Notes under the pieces: model-generated
The model's database searches: none
Seen by the model: only the letters and a program-made list of their open reading frames with translations
What the model was told of the DNA's origin: nothing
Position numbers and translations under genes: made by a program
Part shown: positions 24,636-34,709 of the stretch, piece by piece
Layout: every line of letters begins with the position of its first letter
Numbering within the stretch: position 1 is the stretch's first letter
Assembly: GCA_020348345.1 (NCBI GenBank)
Contig: CP070748.1
Span: 1,086,051-1,150,050, forward strand
Length of the DNA stretch: 64,000 nucleotides
DNA from: Methanobacteriota archaeon
Lineage (GTDB): Archaea > Thermoplasmatota > Thermoplasmata > UBA10834
Direction of reading: 5' to 3'

Positions 24636-24645
24636 AATATAAAAT
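24636..24645 (-). promoter_or_regulatory. TATA box for PGI/PMI
   Basis: attttatatt on the minus strand, about 28 bases before ATG 24610; no Shine-Dalgarno between. Confidence 0.6.
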
Positions 24646-24689
24646 GTGGTTTCGTTCTGACCCAGTCGGGATCATGGAGCAGAGCATAA

Positions 24690-24699
24690 GGAATATAAG
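24690..24699 (+). promoter_or_regulatory. TATA box for ABC exporter operon
   Basis: ggaatataag with the first gene starting about 95 bases downstream, leaving a leader of roughly 70 bases that ends in GAGGT before the GTG start. Confidence 0.4.
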
Positions 24700-24790
24700 C
24701 TCGTGTAGGCTTGCTCTAACTCGAATCATCTGGGGCGAGCCCGCAGACTTGGATGAGGGCGCGTTCCGCAACCAAGTGTGAGGTATTTCT

Positions 24791-25531
24791 GTGACTGGAA
24801 CACAGGATGGGCAAACCGGCGAGGAGGAGGCAAACCGGCCCCCGATAGTCGTTGCCGAGGGGGTGACGAAGACCTATGATACGGGCAAGGTCAAGGTTGA
24901 GGCCCTGAGAGGAGTGAACTTCACCGTGAAGGAAGGAGAGATGATCGCGGTAATGGGGCCCTCGGGATGCGGCAAGACAACCCTTCTCAATTGCCTGTCA
25001 GGATTGGACGACCTCACTGACGGGCAGGTGCGCATCCGCAACAGACTCCTCACTGATATGACAGACCGCGAGCGGACTCGATACCGCGCGGAGAAGATGG
25101 GCTTCATCTTCCAGGCGTACAACCTCCTGCCGGTCCTCACCGCGGTCGAGAATGTGGAGCTGCCGCTCTTGCTGTCTGGCACCTCGCCTGGCGAGGCAAG
25201 GAAGAGAGCATTGACTTCCCTATCAGCAGTTGGGCTGGAGGAGTGGAGAGACCACAAGCCGGCCGAGCTGTCCGGCGGTCAGCAACAGAGGGTGACCATC
25301 GCACGCTCACTCGTTAACGATCCGGAGATTGTGTTCGGCGACGAACCGACGGGCAATCTGGATAGTGAGTATTCGAAGGAGATAATGGGACTTCTCAGAA
25401 GGTTGAACAAGCAGAACAAGCAGACCTTCATCATCGTGACCCACGATTACAATGTCGGCCGAGTCGCAGACAGGATAGTGATGATGCGCGACGGAGTGAT
25501 CGAGAAGGATTTCACCCCCGCGCCGTTCTGA
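24791..25531 (+). CDS. ABC transporter ATP-binding protein, LolD/MacB type
   Basis: A 246-residue ATPase with Walker [11 protein letters not shown]-loop in [11 protein letters not shown], signature LSGGQQQR, Walker [12 protein letters not shown] and a switch histidine in IVTHDYN. The NLD-type Walker B end and the QAYNLLP Q-loop are typical of the MacB/LolD subfamily that works with FtsX-type permeases. GTG at 24791 follows GAGGT. The permease gene starts 14 bases later. Such pairs move lipoproteins, peptides or drugs or act mechanically; the substrate here is unknown. Confidence 0.93.
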   Translation: MTGTQDGQTGEEEANRPPIVVAEGVTKTYDTGKVKVEALRGVNFTVKEGEMIAVMGPSGCGKTTLLNCLSGLDDLTDGQVRIRNRLLTDMTDRERTRYRAEKMGFIFQAYNLLPVLTAVENVELPLLLSGTSPGEARKRALTSLSAVGLEEWRDHKPAELSGGQQQRVTIARSLVNDPEIVFGDEPTGNLDSEYSKEIMGLLRRLNKQNKQTFIIVTHDYNVGRVADRIVMMRDGVIEKDFTPAPF

Positions 25532-25545
25532 TTGAGAGGTGTAGC

Positions 25546-28449
25546 ATGAGCGCACTGGTTCAGATGGCCGTACTCGTTCTCGCCGTGATTATCGTTATTG
25601 GACTGCTGGCCCTCAGGAGGGCAGTCCTTGCGCGGATGGCATCCCGCAACATTGTCAGAAGGAAGAAGTACTCCGCCATAGTCGTCCTGGGACTGATGAT
25701 TGCTACGGCAATGATCTCCTCAGCTCTCGTCGTGGGCGACACTCTGGACTACGTCATAAGGAAGGACGTCTACGACAGCCTGGGCAACATAGATGTCATT
25801 GTCTCCTTGGACGATGATGCGGGGCTCCACCAGTTCTTTGATGAGGCAACGGCGTACGATTTGATCAGTCAACTCGAAACAGAAGGGTTTGACCATATTG
25901 ACGACATCGCTCCCGCAATCAGGGACGTGACGTCCGTCCTGCACCCTGCGACGGGCTCTTCAGTGCCCTCTGCCTATCTCTACGCCTACGACTCAGACCA
26001 TATGATAGACGAACTTCACGGTCTCGACGGAGCGGAGATAACAGAGGATCTCGTGACAGGGGGCAGAACAGTCGTCAACGAGGGTTTGGCGAACGAACTC
26101 GACGCCGATGTGGGAGCCTCGATAACGCTCTACCCGAAGAACGGCCAGCCCGTCGCCCTCGAGATTGCTGCTATCGCCGCAGACGAGGGAATGGGCAATT
26201 GGCGGTTTGCTGAGATGGCATTCGTTGACCTTGCTTTTGCCCAGGACGCCATCTTCGCCAAGCCCTCCATGATTACCGTGATTGATGTCTCGTGCGAAGG
26301 TTCTGTCGAGAAAGGCTATCTGGCGACGGACGGCGCGATCGACGAGCTGGAGATGAAGATGGACGACGCGGGAGCTTACACCTTCAGCGATGTGAAGAGA
26401 GATGGCGTGGAGGAGGCGGCGACAATCTCGGATATGACCTCGCAGCTCTTCGTGCTGATGAGTTCCTTCACGATAATAGCGGGAATCGCTCTGATAGTGA
26501 ACATCTTTGTCATGCTCGCGGAGGAGAGGAAGTCCGAAATGGGCATTTCCAGAGCGGTGGGAATGATGCGAGGGGACCTGACACAGACTTTCGTGTTCGA
26601 AGGGGTGGTCTACGCGATGATGGCCTCATTGCTAGGCGCCTTGGTCGGACTTGTAATAGCATTCTTCATGTTCGGTGCGTTCGCTGCGGTTATAGGTGGA
26701 GAGCTCACATTCGTGCTTCACTTCGAATGGTCGAGCCTCGCACTTGCGGCGGTGGGAGGCTTCCTGATAACCCTCGCAACGGTGGTCGCGGCCTCTTGGC
26801 GTGTGAGCAAGCTGAATATCGTCAGAGCGATACGCGACATTCCCGAGCCATTGCTCACCAGGTCCGGAAGCAAGTACGTTGTGCTGGGACTGGTGGCTCT
26901 GGCATTTGGCGCCCTGTTCATATATGCAGGAGCGTCCAGCGGACAGGCAGCTGGGACCCTCTCCGGAATGAGTCTCCTTGCAGTAGGCGCCGCCACAGTG
27001 TCAGTCAAATTCGTGAAGCCCAGAGCACCTTACACGCTCGCAGGCTTCTGGATGATATTCTACACCCTCGATCCGCTCAAGATGGAGAGAGCGTTATTCG
27101 GGACGCTCGAGGGAAATCTGGAGATGTTCATCATCGCAGGCGTCACGATGGTCACTGGAGCAGTTCTCATGGCGATGTTCAACAGCGACCTTCTACTCGG
27201 CGCACTCGTGCGAGCGTTCGGCAGAGGCAGGTCTCTCCTGCCGGTCTTCAGAGCAGCCATAAGCTATCCTATGAACAAGAAGTTCAGAACTGGGCTCACC
27301 CTGTTCATCTTCGCCCTGATAATGTTCACCGTTACCGTGATAGCGATGATTGCCTCGTTCCAGAGGGAGAGCGTCGATACGCTCTCCGAAAGGTTCTCGG
27401 GCGGTTTCGAAATCATAGGCAGCTCGTTGAGGGATGTGCCAGAGGATGACCTCAGCACGGCGATAGCAGAGGCTGAGGGCGAACTGGGCAAGGCCGTCAT
27501 CGACAGGATAGAGACGGCACGTACAGCGATCGTGCAGATGGACTCCAACAGAACGGAAGAGTCGACCACTCGATACCTCGTGGGCATGAGCGACCCAATA
27601 CTCGAAGAAGGGAGATTCTCGCTGGCACAGAGGTCGGATGACTACTCGTCGGACGAGGAGGCATGGCAGGCGCTTCTGGAAGATGATGATCTCACGATCC
27701 TGGACGGCACGACGGTGGCGCCCACAATGGGCGTCAACTTCCTCGGAGACTGGTATGTGGAAGTCGGAGACACAGTGACGATATCATTCGCAGGAGGCGC
27801 CACGGTCAATCTCACGGTGATTGGCATGATGGATCAGATGCTCGTCCCAGGCGCGTTCACGAGCAAGAGCTTCGTCGAATCGCACGCCCCATCGAGCAAC
27901 GAGAACCTATTCTACATCGACACGGCACCAGATGCGGACATCAAGGATGAGCATATCGTGGAAGCTTTAGAGAAGGCGTTGGCTGCGTACGGCCTGACCG
28001 GCGTCGTGGTAAGGGAAATCGTCGAGGAATTCATGGCCATGTCGTCGACCGCTATGCAGTTGATGGAGCTGTTCCTTGGCGTTGGGCTCATCGTTGGGAT
28101 CGCAGGCCTGGGGATCATAACGATACGCAACATCTCGGAGAGGAGACAGGAGATCGGAGTGATGAGGGCCATAGGCTACCAGCGAAACATGATCCTGAGC
28201 ACGTTCCTCATAGAGACCTCCTTCGTCGCCCTCCTTGGGATAGCCATGGGCATAATCCTTGGTCTTCTGATATCGTTCAGCCTGTTCGACTGGGGAGGCT
28301 TCTCTGAGTACTCGGAGTTCGTCATACCCTGGGGGGAAGTGCTCTTGGTGCTCGCAATAGCCTTCGGCGTCACGATGATATCGACGCTGCCGCCCTCCAG
28401 AACGGCCTCGAAGCTGGCTCCCGCTGAGGCTTTAAGAAGGGTAGACTGA
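25546..28449 (+). CDS. ABC transporter permease with two FtsX domains
   Basis: A 967-residue membrane protein. One helix lies at about residues 8-24 and another at 45-65, followed by a large extracytoplasmic domain (about 70-300), then a three-helix FtsX block (about 305-435). The second half repeats the plan: helices near 530-610, an extracytoplasmic domain, and a C-terminal FtsX block (about 850-960) ending in PAEALRR. It is thus two MacB-like half-permeases in one chain, allowing a single protein to pair with the ATPase dimer. GAGAGGTG precedes the ATG. Confidence 0.88.
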   Translation: MSALVQMAVLVLAVIIVIGLLALRRAVLARMASRNIVRRKKYSAIVVLGLMIATAMISSALVVGDTLDYVIRKDVYDSLGNIDVIVSLDDDAGLHQFFDEATAYDLISQLETEGFDHIDDIAPAIRDVTSVLHPATGSSVPSAYLYAYDSDHMIDELHGLDGAEITEDLVTGGRTVVNEGLANELDADVGASITLYPKNGQPVALEIAAIAADEGMGNWRFAEMAFVDLAFAQDAIFAKPSMITVIDVSCEGSVEKGYLATDGAIDELEMKMDDAGAYTFSDVKRDGVEEAATISDMTSQLFVLMSSFTIIAGIALIVNIFVMLAEERKSEMGISRAVGMMRGDLTQTFVFEGVVYAMMASLLGALVGLVIAFFMFGAFAAVIGGELTFVLHFEWSSLALAAVGGFLITLATVVAASWRVSKLNIVRAIRDIPEPLLTRSGSKYVVLGLVALAFGALFIYAGASSGQAAGTLSGMSLLAVGAATVSVKFVKPRAPYTLAGFWMIFYTLDPLKMERALFGTLEGNLEMFIIAGVTMVTGAVLMAMFNSDLLLGALVRAFGRGRSLLPVFRAAISYPMNKKFRTGLTLFIFALIMFTVTVIAMIASFQRESVDTLSERFSGGFEIIGSSLRDVPEDDLSTAIAEAEGELGKAVIDRIETARTAIVQMDSNRTEESTTRYLVGMSDPILEEGRFSLAQRSDDYSSDEEAWQALLEDDDLTILDGTTVAPTMGVNFLGDWYVEVGDTVTISFAGGATVNLTVIGMMDQMLVPGAFTSKSFVESHAPSSNENLFYIDTAPDADIKDEHIVEALEKALAAYGLTGVVVREIVEEFMAMSSTAMQLMELFLGVGLIVGIAGLGIITIRNISERRQEIGVMRAIGYQRNMILSTFLIETSFVALLGIAMGIILGLLISFSLFDWGGFSEYSEFVIPWGEVLLVLAIAFGVTMISTLPPSRTASKLAPAEALRRVD

Positions 28450-28507
28450 TACCTTCAGGATGGTAGCTACAACATCCATATTATCGGGATGAGGCATGGG
28501 CGAATTG

Positions 28508-29215
28508 ATGGCTTCAGCAGCCGTGCTAAACGCACTGGATTCCCTGAGAAATGGCAAGTTGGTCCTCATCTATGATGCTGATGGCCGCGAGGAGGAGACG
28601 GACATGGTAGTCGCCTCCGAGCACGTCACGGCGGATGCAATCAGAATCATGAGGAAGGACGGCGGAGGATTGGTGTGCACGACAGCGGACTCATCCATAC
28701 AGGACGCGCTCGGCCTTCCGTTCCTCTCAGAGGTATTCAAGGACATGAGCCCAAAATACCCCGTGATGCGCGCGCTCTTACCCAACGACATCCCCTACGA
28801 TGTCAAGTCGGCCTTCGGAATCACGATCAATCACAGAAGGACTTTCACCGGCATAACGGACAGAGACCGGGCCCTGACCATAACTGAATTCTCCAAACTC
28901 GCCAGAAACGCCGTCGCGGCCGGGGACGGCTGGGGCGTCAAGGAGTTCGGAAGATGTTTCAGAGCGCCCGGGCACATTCACCTTCTGAACGCCTCGAGGA
29001 AACTCCTCGAGAACCGATTCGGCCATACGGAACTCTCAACTGCCCTGGTCATAATGGCGAACCTTGTGCCTTCGGCAACGGTTTGCGAGATGATGGGTGA
29101 CGACGGCAACGCCTTGCCAAAGAAATCGGCGCTTGAGTATGCGAACAGAAATCACCTGGTGTTTCTGGAAGGCGCCGATATCATCTCGGCCTGGAAGGAG
29201 TTCTCGAAGGGGTGA
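28508..29215 (+). CDS. ribB: 3,4-dihydroxy-2-butanone-4-phosphate synthase
   Basis: Makes the four-carbon precursor of riboflavin from ribulose-5-phosphate. The 235-residue protein has the acidic metal site DADGREEETDM and the HRRTFTGITD segment, with the catalytic histidine in PGHIHLL. I chose ATG at 28508: the TATA box (ccatattat, 28477-28484) lies about 28 bases upstream and the N-terminal length then matches archaeal RibB; ATG at 28496 has no usable Shine-Dalgarno. It is first of four riboflavin/FAD genes. Confidence 0.92.
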   Translation: MASAAVLNALDSLRNGKLVLIYDADGREEETDMVVASEHVTADAIRIMRKDGGGLVCTTADSSIQDALGLPFLSEVFKDMSPKYPVMRALLPNDIPYDVKSAFGITINHRRTFTGITDRDRALTITEFSKLARNAVAAGDGWGVKEFGRCFRAPGHIHLLNASRKLLENRFGHTELSTALVIMANLVPSATVCEMMGDDGNALPKKSALEYANRNHLVFLEGADIISAWKEFSKG

Positions 29216-29219
29216 GATA

Positions 29220-30136
<917 letters not shown>

Positions 30137-30162
30137 GGATCACATCAAGGAGGATATGAGAA

Positions 30163-30576
30163 ATGGCTGGCAAACACAGGGTTGGCATCGTCTGCAGTGA
30201 GTACAACTACGATCTCACGAAGATGATGCTCGATAGGGCGAAAGAGCACGCGAAGTTCTTGGAGATAGACGTCGCGAAGGAGATCATGGTACCCGGTGTG
30301 TACGACATACCGTTGGCCGTGAAGAGCCTGCTGAAGGACGAGAGCATAGATGGCGTGGTCACGATCGGTGCTGTGATCGAGGGGGAGACCGAGCACGACC
30401 AGGTCGTCATCGGCCAGGCTGCGCGGAAGATCACGGACCTCTCCGTCGAGTACGAGAAGCCTGTGGGGCTCGGCATAACCGGCCCGGGCATGAGCAGGCT
30501 TCAGGCCGAGGACAGGATAGAGCGTGCCAAGGACGCCGTCGAAGCCGTCGCAAAGCAGCTGAAGAACCTTAGGTAG
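30163..30576 (+). CDS. ribH: 6,7-dimethyl-8-ribityllumazine synthase
   Basis: Condenses the RibB product with the pyrimidine to give lumazine. The 137-residue protein has the substrate segment SEYNYDLTKMM, the phosphate-binding VPGVYDIPLA, and GAVIEGETEHDQV with the catalytic histidine. ATG at 30163 is preceded by AAGGAGGATATG-type Shine-Dalgarno. With ribB, ribL and ribC it covers the end of the flavin pathway; the GTP-derived branch is elsewhere. Confidence 0.93.
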   Translation: MAGKHRVGIVCSEYNYDLTKMMLDRAKEHAKFLEIDVAKEIMVPGVYDIPLAVKSLLKDESIDGVVTIGAVIEGETEHDQVVIGQAARKITDLSVEYEKPVGLGITGPGMSRLQAEDRIERAKDAVEAVAKQLKNLR

Positions 30577-30619
30577 GCTGGAAAGAGCGCTCTCCACGCC
30601 GAATATCGGTGCGGATCCC

Positions 30620-32536
30620 ATGGCTGCTGTAAGATTGGGCAAGATGCATCTGCGCTGGTGCGATAGCTGCGACGTTCCCTTACTGGAGCAACGATCCTGT
30701 TGCAGGTGCAGCGGCGAGACCAGAGATGTGAAGCTGACGCCACCAGGGGATGCGAGGCCTGCATTTGAGCACGACATAGAGAAGCTGAGAGCGCAGATCG
30801 ACCGGCAATATGGGGCAGGCTGCGGCGACGTGGCTGTGCCGAAAGGTCGCCTGGTTCTGTTGAATAAAGCGCCGGACTTGGACCGCATGGATGAGGTCAT
30901 AATCGGCGGGCGCGTGATTGGAGCCGCCCGATATGATATCGTAGGGGGTGACAAGTTCCTGCCTAGGCCGAGAACTGCGGTCGCGATGGAGCCGGCTATC
31001 ACCAGGGGATGGGTGAGGGTTGACGACGGCGCCGCCGAAGCCATCAGGAAGCGGAAAGCGAGCACCCTGTCAGTGGGCGTGACTGAGTGTTCACCCGGCA
31101 TCCAACCTGGGGACGATATCGTCGTGCTGGACATGGAAGGCAGAACTGTGTCCGTCGGAGTCTCGAAAATCTCCTCAGATGAAATGAAGGAGCGGAAGCG
31201 AGGCACGGCAGTGAAGACCAGATGGGTGGCGATTGACACCGATCGCAATCCGCTCGCCCGCCAAGGAGCGACCTGGAACGATGCGCTTGAGGCCAACGCC
31301 GACGTCATCGAAAGGCGTGTGTCTGAAGCAATCAGGTTCATCAAGAAGACGGTTGAGAAGCACGACCTCCCCGTCGCAGTGTCATACAGCGGCGGCAAGG
31401 ACAGCCTTGCCACGCTCCTGCTCGTTCTTGCTAGCGGCGCGACGCCAAAGATGCTATTCGTCGACACAGGCCTCGAGTTCGAAGAGACCGTGCACAACGT
31501 CAGAGAGACAGCAAGGAAGTATTCCCTAGACCTCATCGTCGAGGGCGCGGGCGACGCGTTCTGGAAGAATGTCGGCGTCTTCGGTCCCCCCGCGAAGGAT
31601 TTCAGATGGTGCTGCAAGACCTGCAAGCTGGGACCTGCGACGAGGCTGATACAGAGGAATTTCCCAGAAGGAGTGTTGTCATTCATAGGGCAGCGAGCCT
31701 ATGAATCGGAGAACAGGGCTCGCAAGGGACCACTGTGGAGGAACCCTTGGACTCCAAACCAGCTGGGCGCGTCGCCCATACAGAAATGGACTGCGTTGCA
31801 TGTATGGCTATACCTGTTCGGCAAACAGGCTTCGCACAACGTCCTTTACGAGCGTGGGTTCGAACGCATCGGTTGCTTCCTTTGCCCGTCGACGGATCTA
31901 GCTGAGCTTCGACTCGCGAAGAAGTACCATGCGAGCTACAGCCGATGGGAGGAGGTTCTACGATCATTCTCCGAATCGAGAGGTAGGCCTCAGGAATGGC
32001 TTCGCTACAACCTTTGGAGATGGCGAAAAGTGCCTAGAACCGTTCTGAATTCTGTGGGTTTGGACGGTATAGCTGACGCGCGCTCAGATGCAGAAGGCGA
32101 CGTTCCGGCCTCGCCTGTATTCCGTTGGACAGAGCCTTATAGCCCATGCGTTGTGGGAATGAGCATGGAGGGAGTATTCAGCTCGTCCCTCGATATGAAG
32201 AGAGTTGCGAACATACTGAACGCTATGGGACCTGTGACTATCTCTCCAGACGGGAGGATTGCAGAAGTCGACAACCTCACGGTGTTCTCCGAAGGAGCTG
32301 TGATGATAAGAGCTCGCGACGTTGAAGCGCTGAGATCCAAAGCCGCGAGGCTTCAAGAAGCCGTCCTGAAAGCGATGGAGTGCGCGGGGTGCGGTATCTG
32401 CGTGGGTCGGTGCTCTAACCACGCTCTCACCCTCGACGGACGGATAGAGATAGACGAGTCCCGCTGCGATCATTGCGGAATGTGTTTCGGACCTTGTCCG
32501 GTTGTGGCGTTCAGGGAAGATCAGCTTGACATATGA
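30620..32536 (+). CDS. PUA domain / PAPS-reductase-like PP-loop / ferredoxin fusion protein
   Basis: A 638-residue three-part protein. Residues about 10-40 form a zinc ribbon (CDSC...CCRC). A PUA-like RNA-binding segment lies around 120-200 (AMEPAITRGWVRVD). The adenine nucleotide alpha-hydrolase core has the PP-loop SYSGGKDSL at 255-263, FVDTGLEFEETV, and a CCKTC cluster. The C-terminus (about 585-635) is a two-cluster ferredoxin (CAGCGICVGRC and CDHCGMCFGPC). Proteins of this plan in methanogens are annotated as PAPS reductase-like. The PUA domain argues instead for an RNA sulfur-transfer role, but that is inference. Its end overlaps a convergent gene by 16 bases. ATG at 30644 is an alternative start. 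Confidence 0.75.
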   Translation: MAAVRLGKMHLRWCDSCDVPLLEQRSCCRCSGETRDVKLTPPGDARPAFEHDIEKLRAQIDRQYGAGCGDVAVPKGRLVLLNKAPDLDRMDEVIIGGRVIGAARYDIVGGDKFLPRPRTAVAMEPAITRGWVRVDDGAAEAIRKRKASTLSVGVTECSPGIQPGDDIVVLDMEGRTVSVGVSKISSDEMKERKRGTAVKTRWVAIDTDRNPLARQGATWNDALEANADVIERRVSEAIRFIKKTVEKHDLPVAVSYSGGKDSLATLLLVLASGATPKMLFVDTGLEFEETVHNVRETARKYSLDLIVEGAGDAFWKNVGVFGPPAKDFRWCCKTCKLGPATRLIQRNFPEGVLSFIGQRAYESENRARKGPLWRNPWTPNQLGASPIQKWTALHVWLYLFGKQASHNVLYERGFERIGCFLCPSTDLAELRLAKKYHASYSRWEEVLRSFSESRGRPQEWLRYNLWRWRKVPRTVLNSVGLDGIADARSDAEGDVPASPVFRWTEPYSPCVVGMSMEGVFSSSLDMKRVANILNAMGPVTISPDGRIAEVDNLTVFSEGAVMIRARDVEALRSKAARLQEAVLKAMECAGCGICVGRCSNHALTLDGRIEIDESRCDHCGMCFGPCPVVAFREDQLDI

Positions 32537-33390
32537 GCCATGAGCGCTTCAAGCGCTGCGGCTACTTCCTCCGCTCTCGCCCCCCAGGGGACTACTGCGA
32601 CATCGCCCTGGAGCTCGAATCCCTCCTTGACCTTGCAGCACTTCGCAAGGACCGGCCCGGAGATGTTCATGCTGGGGAGGAGATCGACCGGGCATATGTT
32701 CATCATGCAAGGCTCCTCACCGTAGACCGCTTTGAAGATTCTGGCGGAGAGGCTGCAGCCAAGGAGCGTTGTTTCGCGTATCTGCTCACGGGTTAACTCA
32801 GGGGTTTCATCCAGGTAGCCGACACTGCAATCGTGTTCCAGGCCGGAGGCCTTGCACGGGAACATCACCGAATCGCTGCAGGGCGACCTCAGCATCTCGT
32901 TCAAATCGCGCTCGACGACGCTGTACTTCACGAAAGCGCTTGGAAGATGGAAGTCAAGAGCGGCGTCCACTAGCTCGGCCAGCTTCGAAGGTGATGGCGG
33001 AACGACATCCACGACGGTGAGCTCGAACGGTCGCTGCTCAAGGAAGAATGAAACGTGTTCCGACCTGCCCCGAACGACCACACATCTCACGCCCAGGGAC
33101 TCCCTCAGAAGTCCCATTCTTGAAGCCGAGAGAACGTCCAGGGTCGGGTCGTCCACGAACGATGTCTCCCCTGGGAGCGAGAGGATGTCGGCCGCTTCAA
33201 TCGGCTGAAGGACTCCGTTGACTTCCTTCTTTTCAACCCTCGTCACCGCCCATTCATCGTCGTGATGCATCACTATGAATCTAGTGCGAATGTAGGCGCG
33301 CTTCCCAGCAAGGTACTCTCGGATATTCTCCTCATCGAGGTGGAAATTGACATGCCGCACGCTCACCTCTTTGCAGTGGTCTGGAAACAT
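32521..33390 (-). CDS. Conserved cysteine-containing protein of unknown function
   Basis: A 289-residue soluble protein I cannot assign. The N-terminal half is beta-rich (VNFHLDEENIREYL, RTRFIVMHHDDEWAVTRVE). The C-terminal half has clustered cysteines that could bind a metal or iron-sulfur cluster: one in RSPCSDS, one in FPCKASGLEHDC, one in TLLGCSLS, then EEPCMMNICPVDLLPS and AKCCKV. It is transcribed toward the PP-loop/ferredoxin gene and overlaps its last 16 bases. GTG codons a few residues inside (SVRHVNF) are alternative starts and have better GAGGTGAG spacing. Confidence 0.6.
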   Translation of the reverse strand: MFPDHCKEVSVRHVNFHLDEENIREYLAGKRAYIRTRFIVMHHDDEWAVTRVEKKEVNGVLQPIEAADILSLPGETSFVDDPTLDVLSASRMGLLRESLGVRCVVVRGRSEHVSFFLEQRPFELTVVDVVPPSPSKLAELVDAALDFHLPSAFVKYSVVERDLNEMLRSPCSDSVMFPCKASGLEHDCSVGYLDETPELTREQIRETTLLGCSLSARIFKAVYGEEPCMMNICPVDLLPSMNISGPVLAKCCKVKEGFELQGDVAVVPWGARAEEVAAALEALMAHMSS

Positions 33391-33635
33391 TCACCACGGA
33401 AATCGAACACGTAGTAGATAGAACCAGCGATAACCGTCAGGAAGCACTGAGGGCGAAGTCCATGCCGCCACTTGATATCACGACAGCAGCAGGACGATGC
33501 CGGTGACACGTCATGACCGCATCCGCAGACAACGCTGCGGGTCTGTCCGAATTCAAGACATGATTGCCCTGTCTAGTCGGATATCTCACAACAAGATTCT
33601 TAACCCATACCAGGGATATCCCGAAGGTCTTGTGA
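33391..33635. other. Divergent intergenic region upstream of carA
   Basis: No gene seen on either strand. gattcttaac near 33591-33601 may be the TATA element of carA, whose start is about 38 bases further on. No repeat or tRNA-like fold was found. Confidence 0.35.
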
Positions 33636-34709
33636 ATGAAGGGCTATCTTGTCCTAGAGGATGGGACGGTTTTTGAGGGGAGGCCCTTCGGCGCCGTCAA
33701 GGACACTTTCGGAGAGGTCGTATTCTCCACGGGGATGACGGGCTATCAAGAGTCCCTCACAGATCCTTCGTACGCAGGGCAGATACTCACTTCGTCATAC
33801 CCGATGATAGGTAACTACGGAGTCAACTCACACGACAATCAGTCAGATAAGGTCCAAGTGTGGGGATACGTCGTCAATGAGCTGTGCGAGGCGCCTAGCC
33901 ACCGCCATTGCAGCGGCACGATGGATGAGTTCCTGAAGCGGAGCAACGTGCCGGGAATATCCGGCGTCGACACCAGGGCGCTGATAAGGAAGCTGAGGAC
34001 AAATGGCACGATGAAGGGAGCCATCACCGGAGCCGCCCCAGAGGATGCGATCGCCGAAGTCCGCCGAATGGATAATCCGGACAGAGAGAACCTCGTCGCG
34101 AATGTGAGTACGCCAACTATACGATCGCACATAACCGGTAAGGACAGGAGCGTAGTCGTCATCGACTGCGGAGCAAAGGACAACATCATAAAGGAGCTCA
34201 GCCACAGGTTCGACGTCCACCAGGTTCCGTACGACTATACCGCCGACGACATCAGGGAGCTCGAACCGGATGGAGTGTTCGTCACCAACGGCCCGGGAGA
34301 TCCCGCGCACGAAGGGCTCCGGTCGACAGTGGTTGCGACATTGGCTGAGCTCAAGGATGAGCTGCCGATGATGGGCATCTGCCTCGGCAATCAACTGCTC
34401 GCGCTGGTGTTCGGGGCAAGTACCTACAAGCTCAAGTTCGGCCACAGGGGTGTCAACCAACCGGTGGGGTATGGCAAGCGTGTATTCGTCACGTCGCAGA
34501 ACCACGGCTTTGCCGTCGATGCTGCGTCGGCCACCGCCGCAGGAATGGAAATCACTTTCCAGAACCTCAATGATGGTACGGTGGAGGGGATGAGACATTC
34601 GGAGTCGCCTGTGTTTTCCGTACAATTCCATCCCGAAGCTCGGCCAGGCCCGCACGACACGACCTTTCTCTTTGACGAGTTCGCCAGGATGCTGGAGGAG
34701 GGGCCCTGA
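33636..34709 (+). CDS. carA: Carbamoyl-phosphate synthase small (glutaminase) subunit
   Basis: Hydrolyses glutamine to feed ammonia to CarB for arginine and pyrimidine synthesis. The 357-residue protein has the CarA N-terminal domain (LEDGTVFEGRPFG, STGMTGYQE) and a class I glutamine amidotransferase domain with the nucleophile in GICLGNQLLA and the histidine-glutamate pair in QFHPEARPGPHDT. Its stop overlaps the carB start by one base (TGATG). Confidence 0.96.
   Translation: MKGYLVLEDGTVFEGRPFGAVKDTFGEVVFSTGMTGYQESLTDPSYAGQILTSSYPMIGNYGVNSHDNQSDKVQVWGYVVNELCEAPSHRHCSGTMDEFLKRSNVPGISGVDTRALIRKLRTNGTMKGAITGAAPEDAIAEVRRMDNPDRENLVANVSTPTIRSHITGKDRSVVVIDCGAKDNIIKELSHRFDVHQVPYDYTADDIRELEPDGVFVTNGPGDPAHEGLRSTVVATLAELKDELPMMGICLGNQLLALVFGASTYKLKFGHRGVNQPVGYGKRVFVTSQNHGFAVDAASATAAGMEITFQNLNDGTVEGMRHSESPVFSVQFHPEARPGPHDTTFLFDEFARMLEEGP

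Noticed and set aside
26292..27449. A 385-codon plus-strand frame inside the ABC permease gene
   Set aside because: It is out of frame with the FtsX permease, which has clear transmembrane helices and family features.
30145..31686. A 513-codon open frame antisense to ribH and the PP-loop fusion
   Set aside because: Same shadow effect; no start signals and Ser/Thr/Arg-rich composition.
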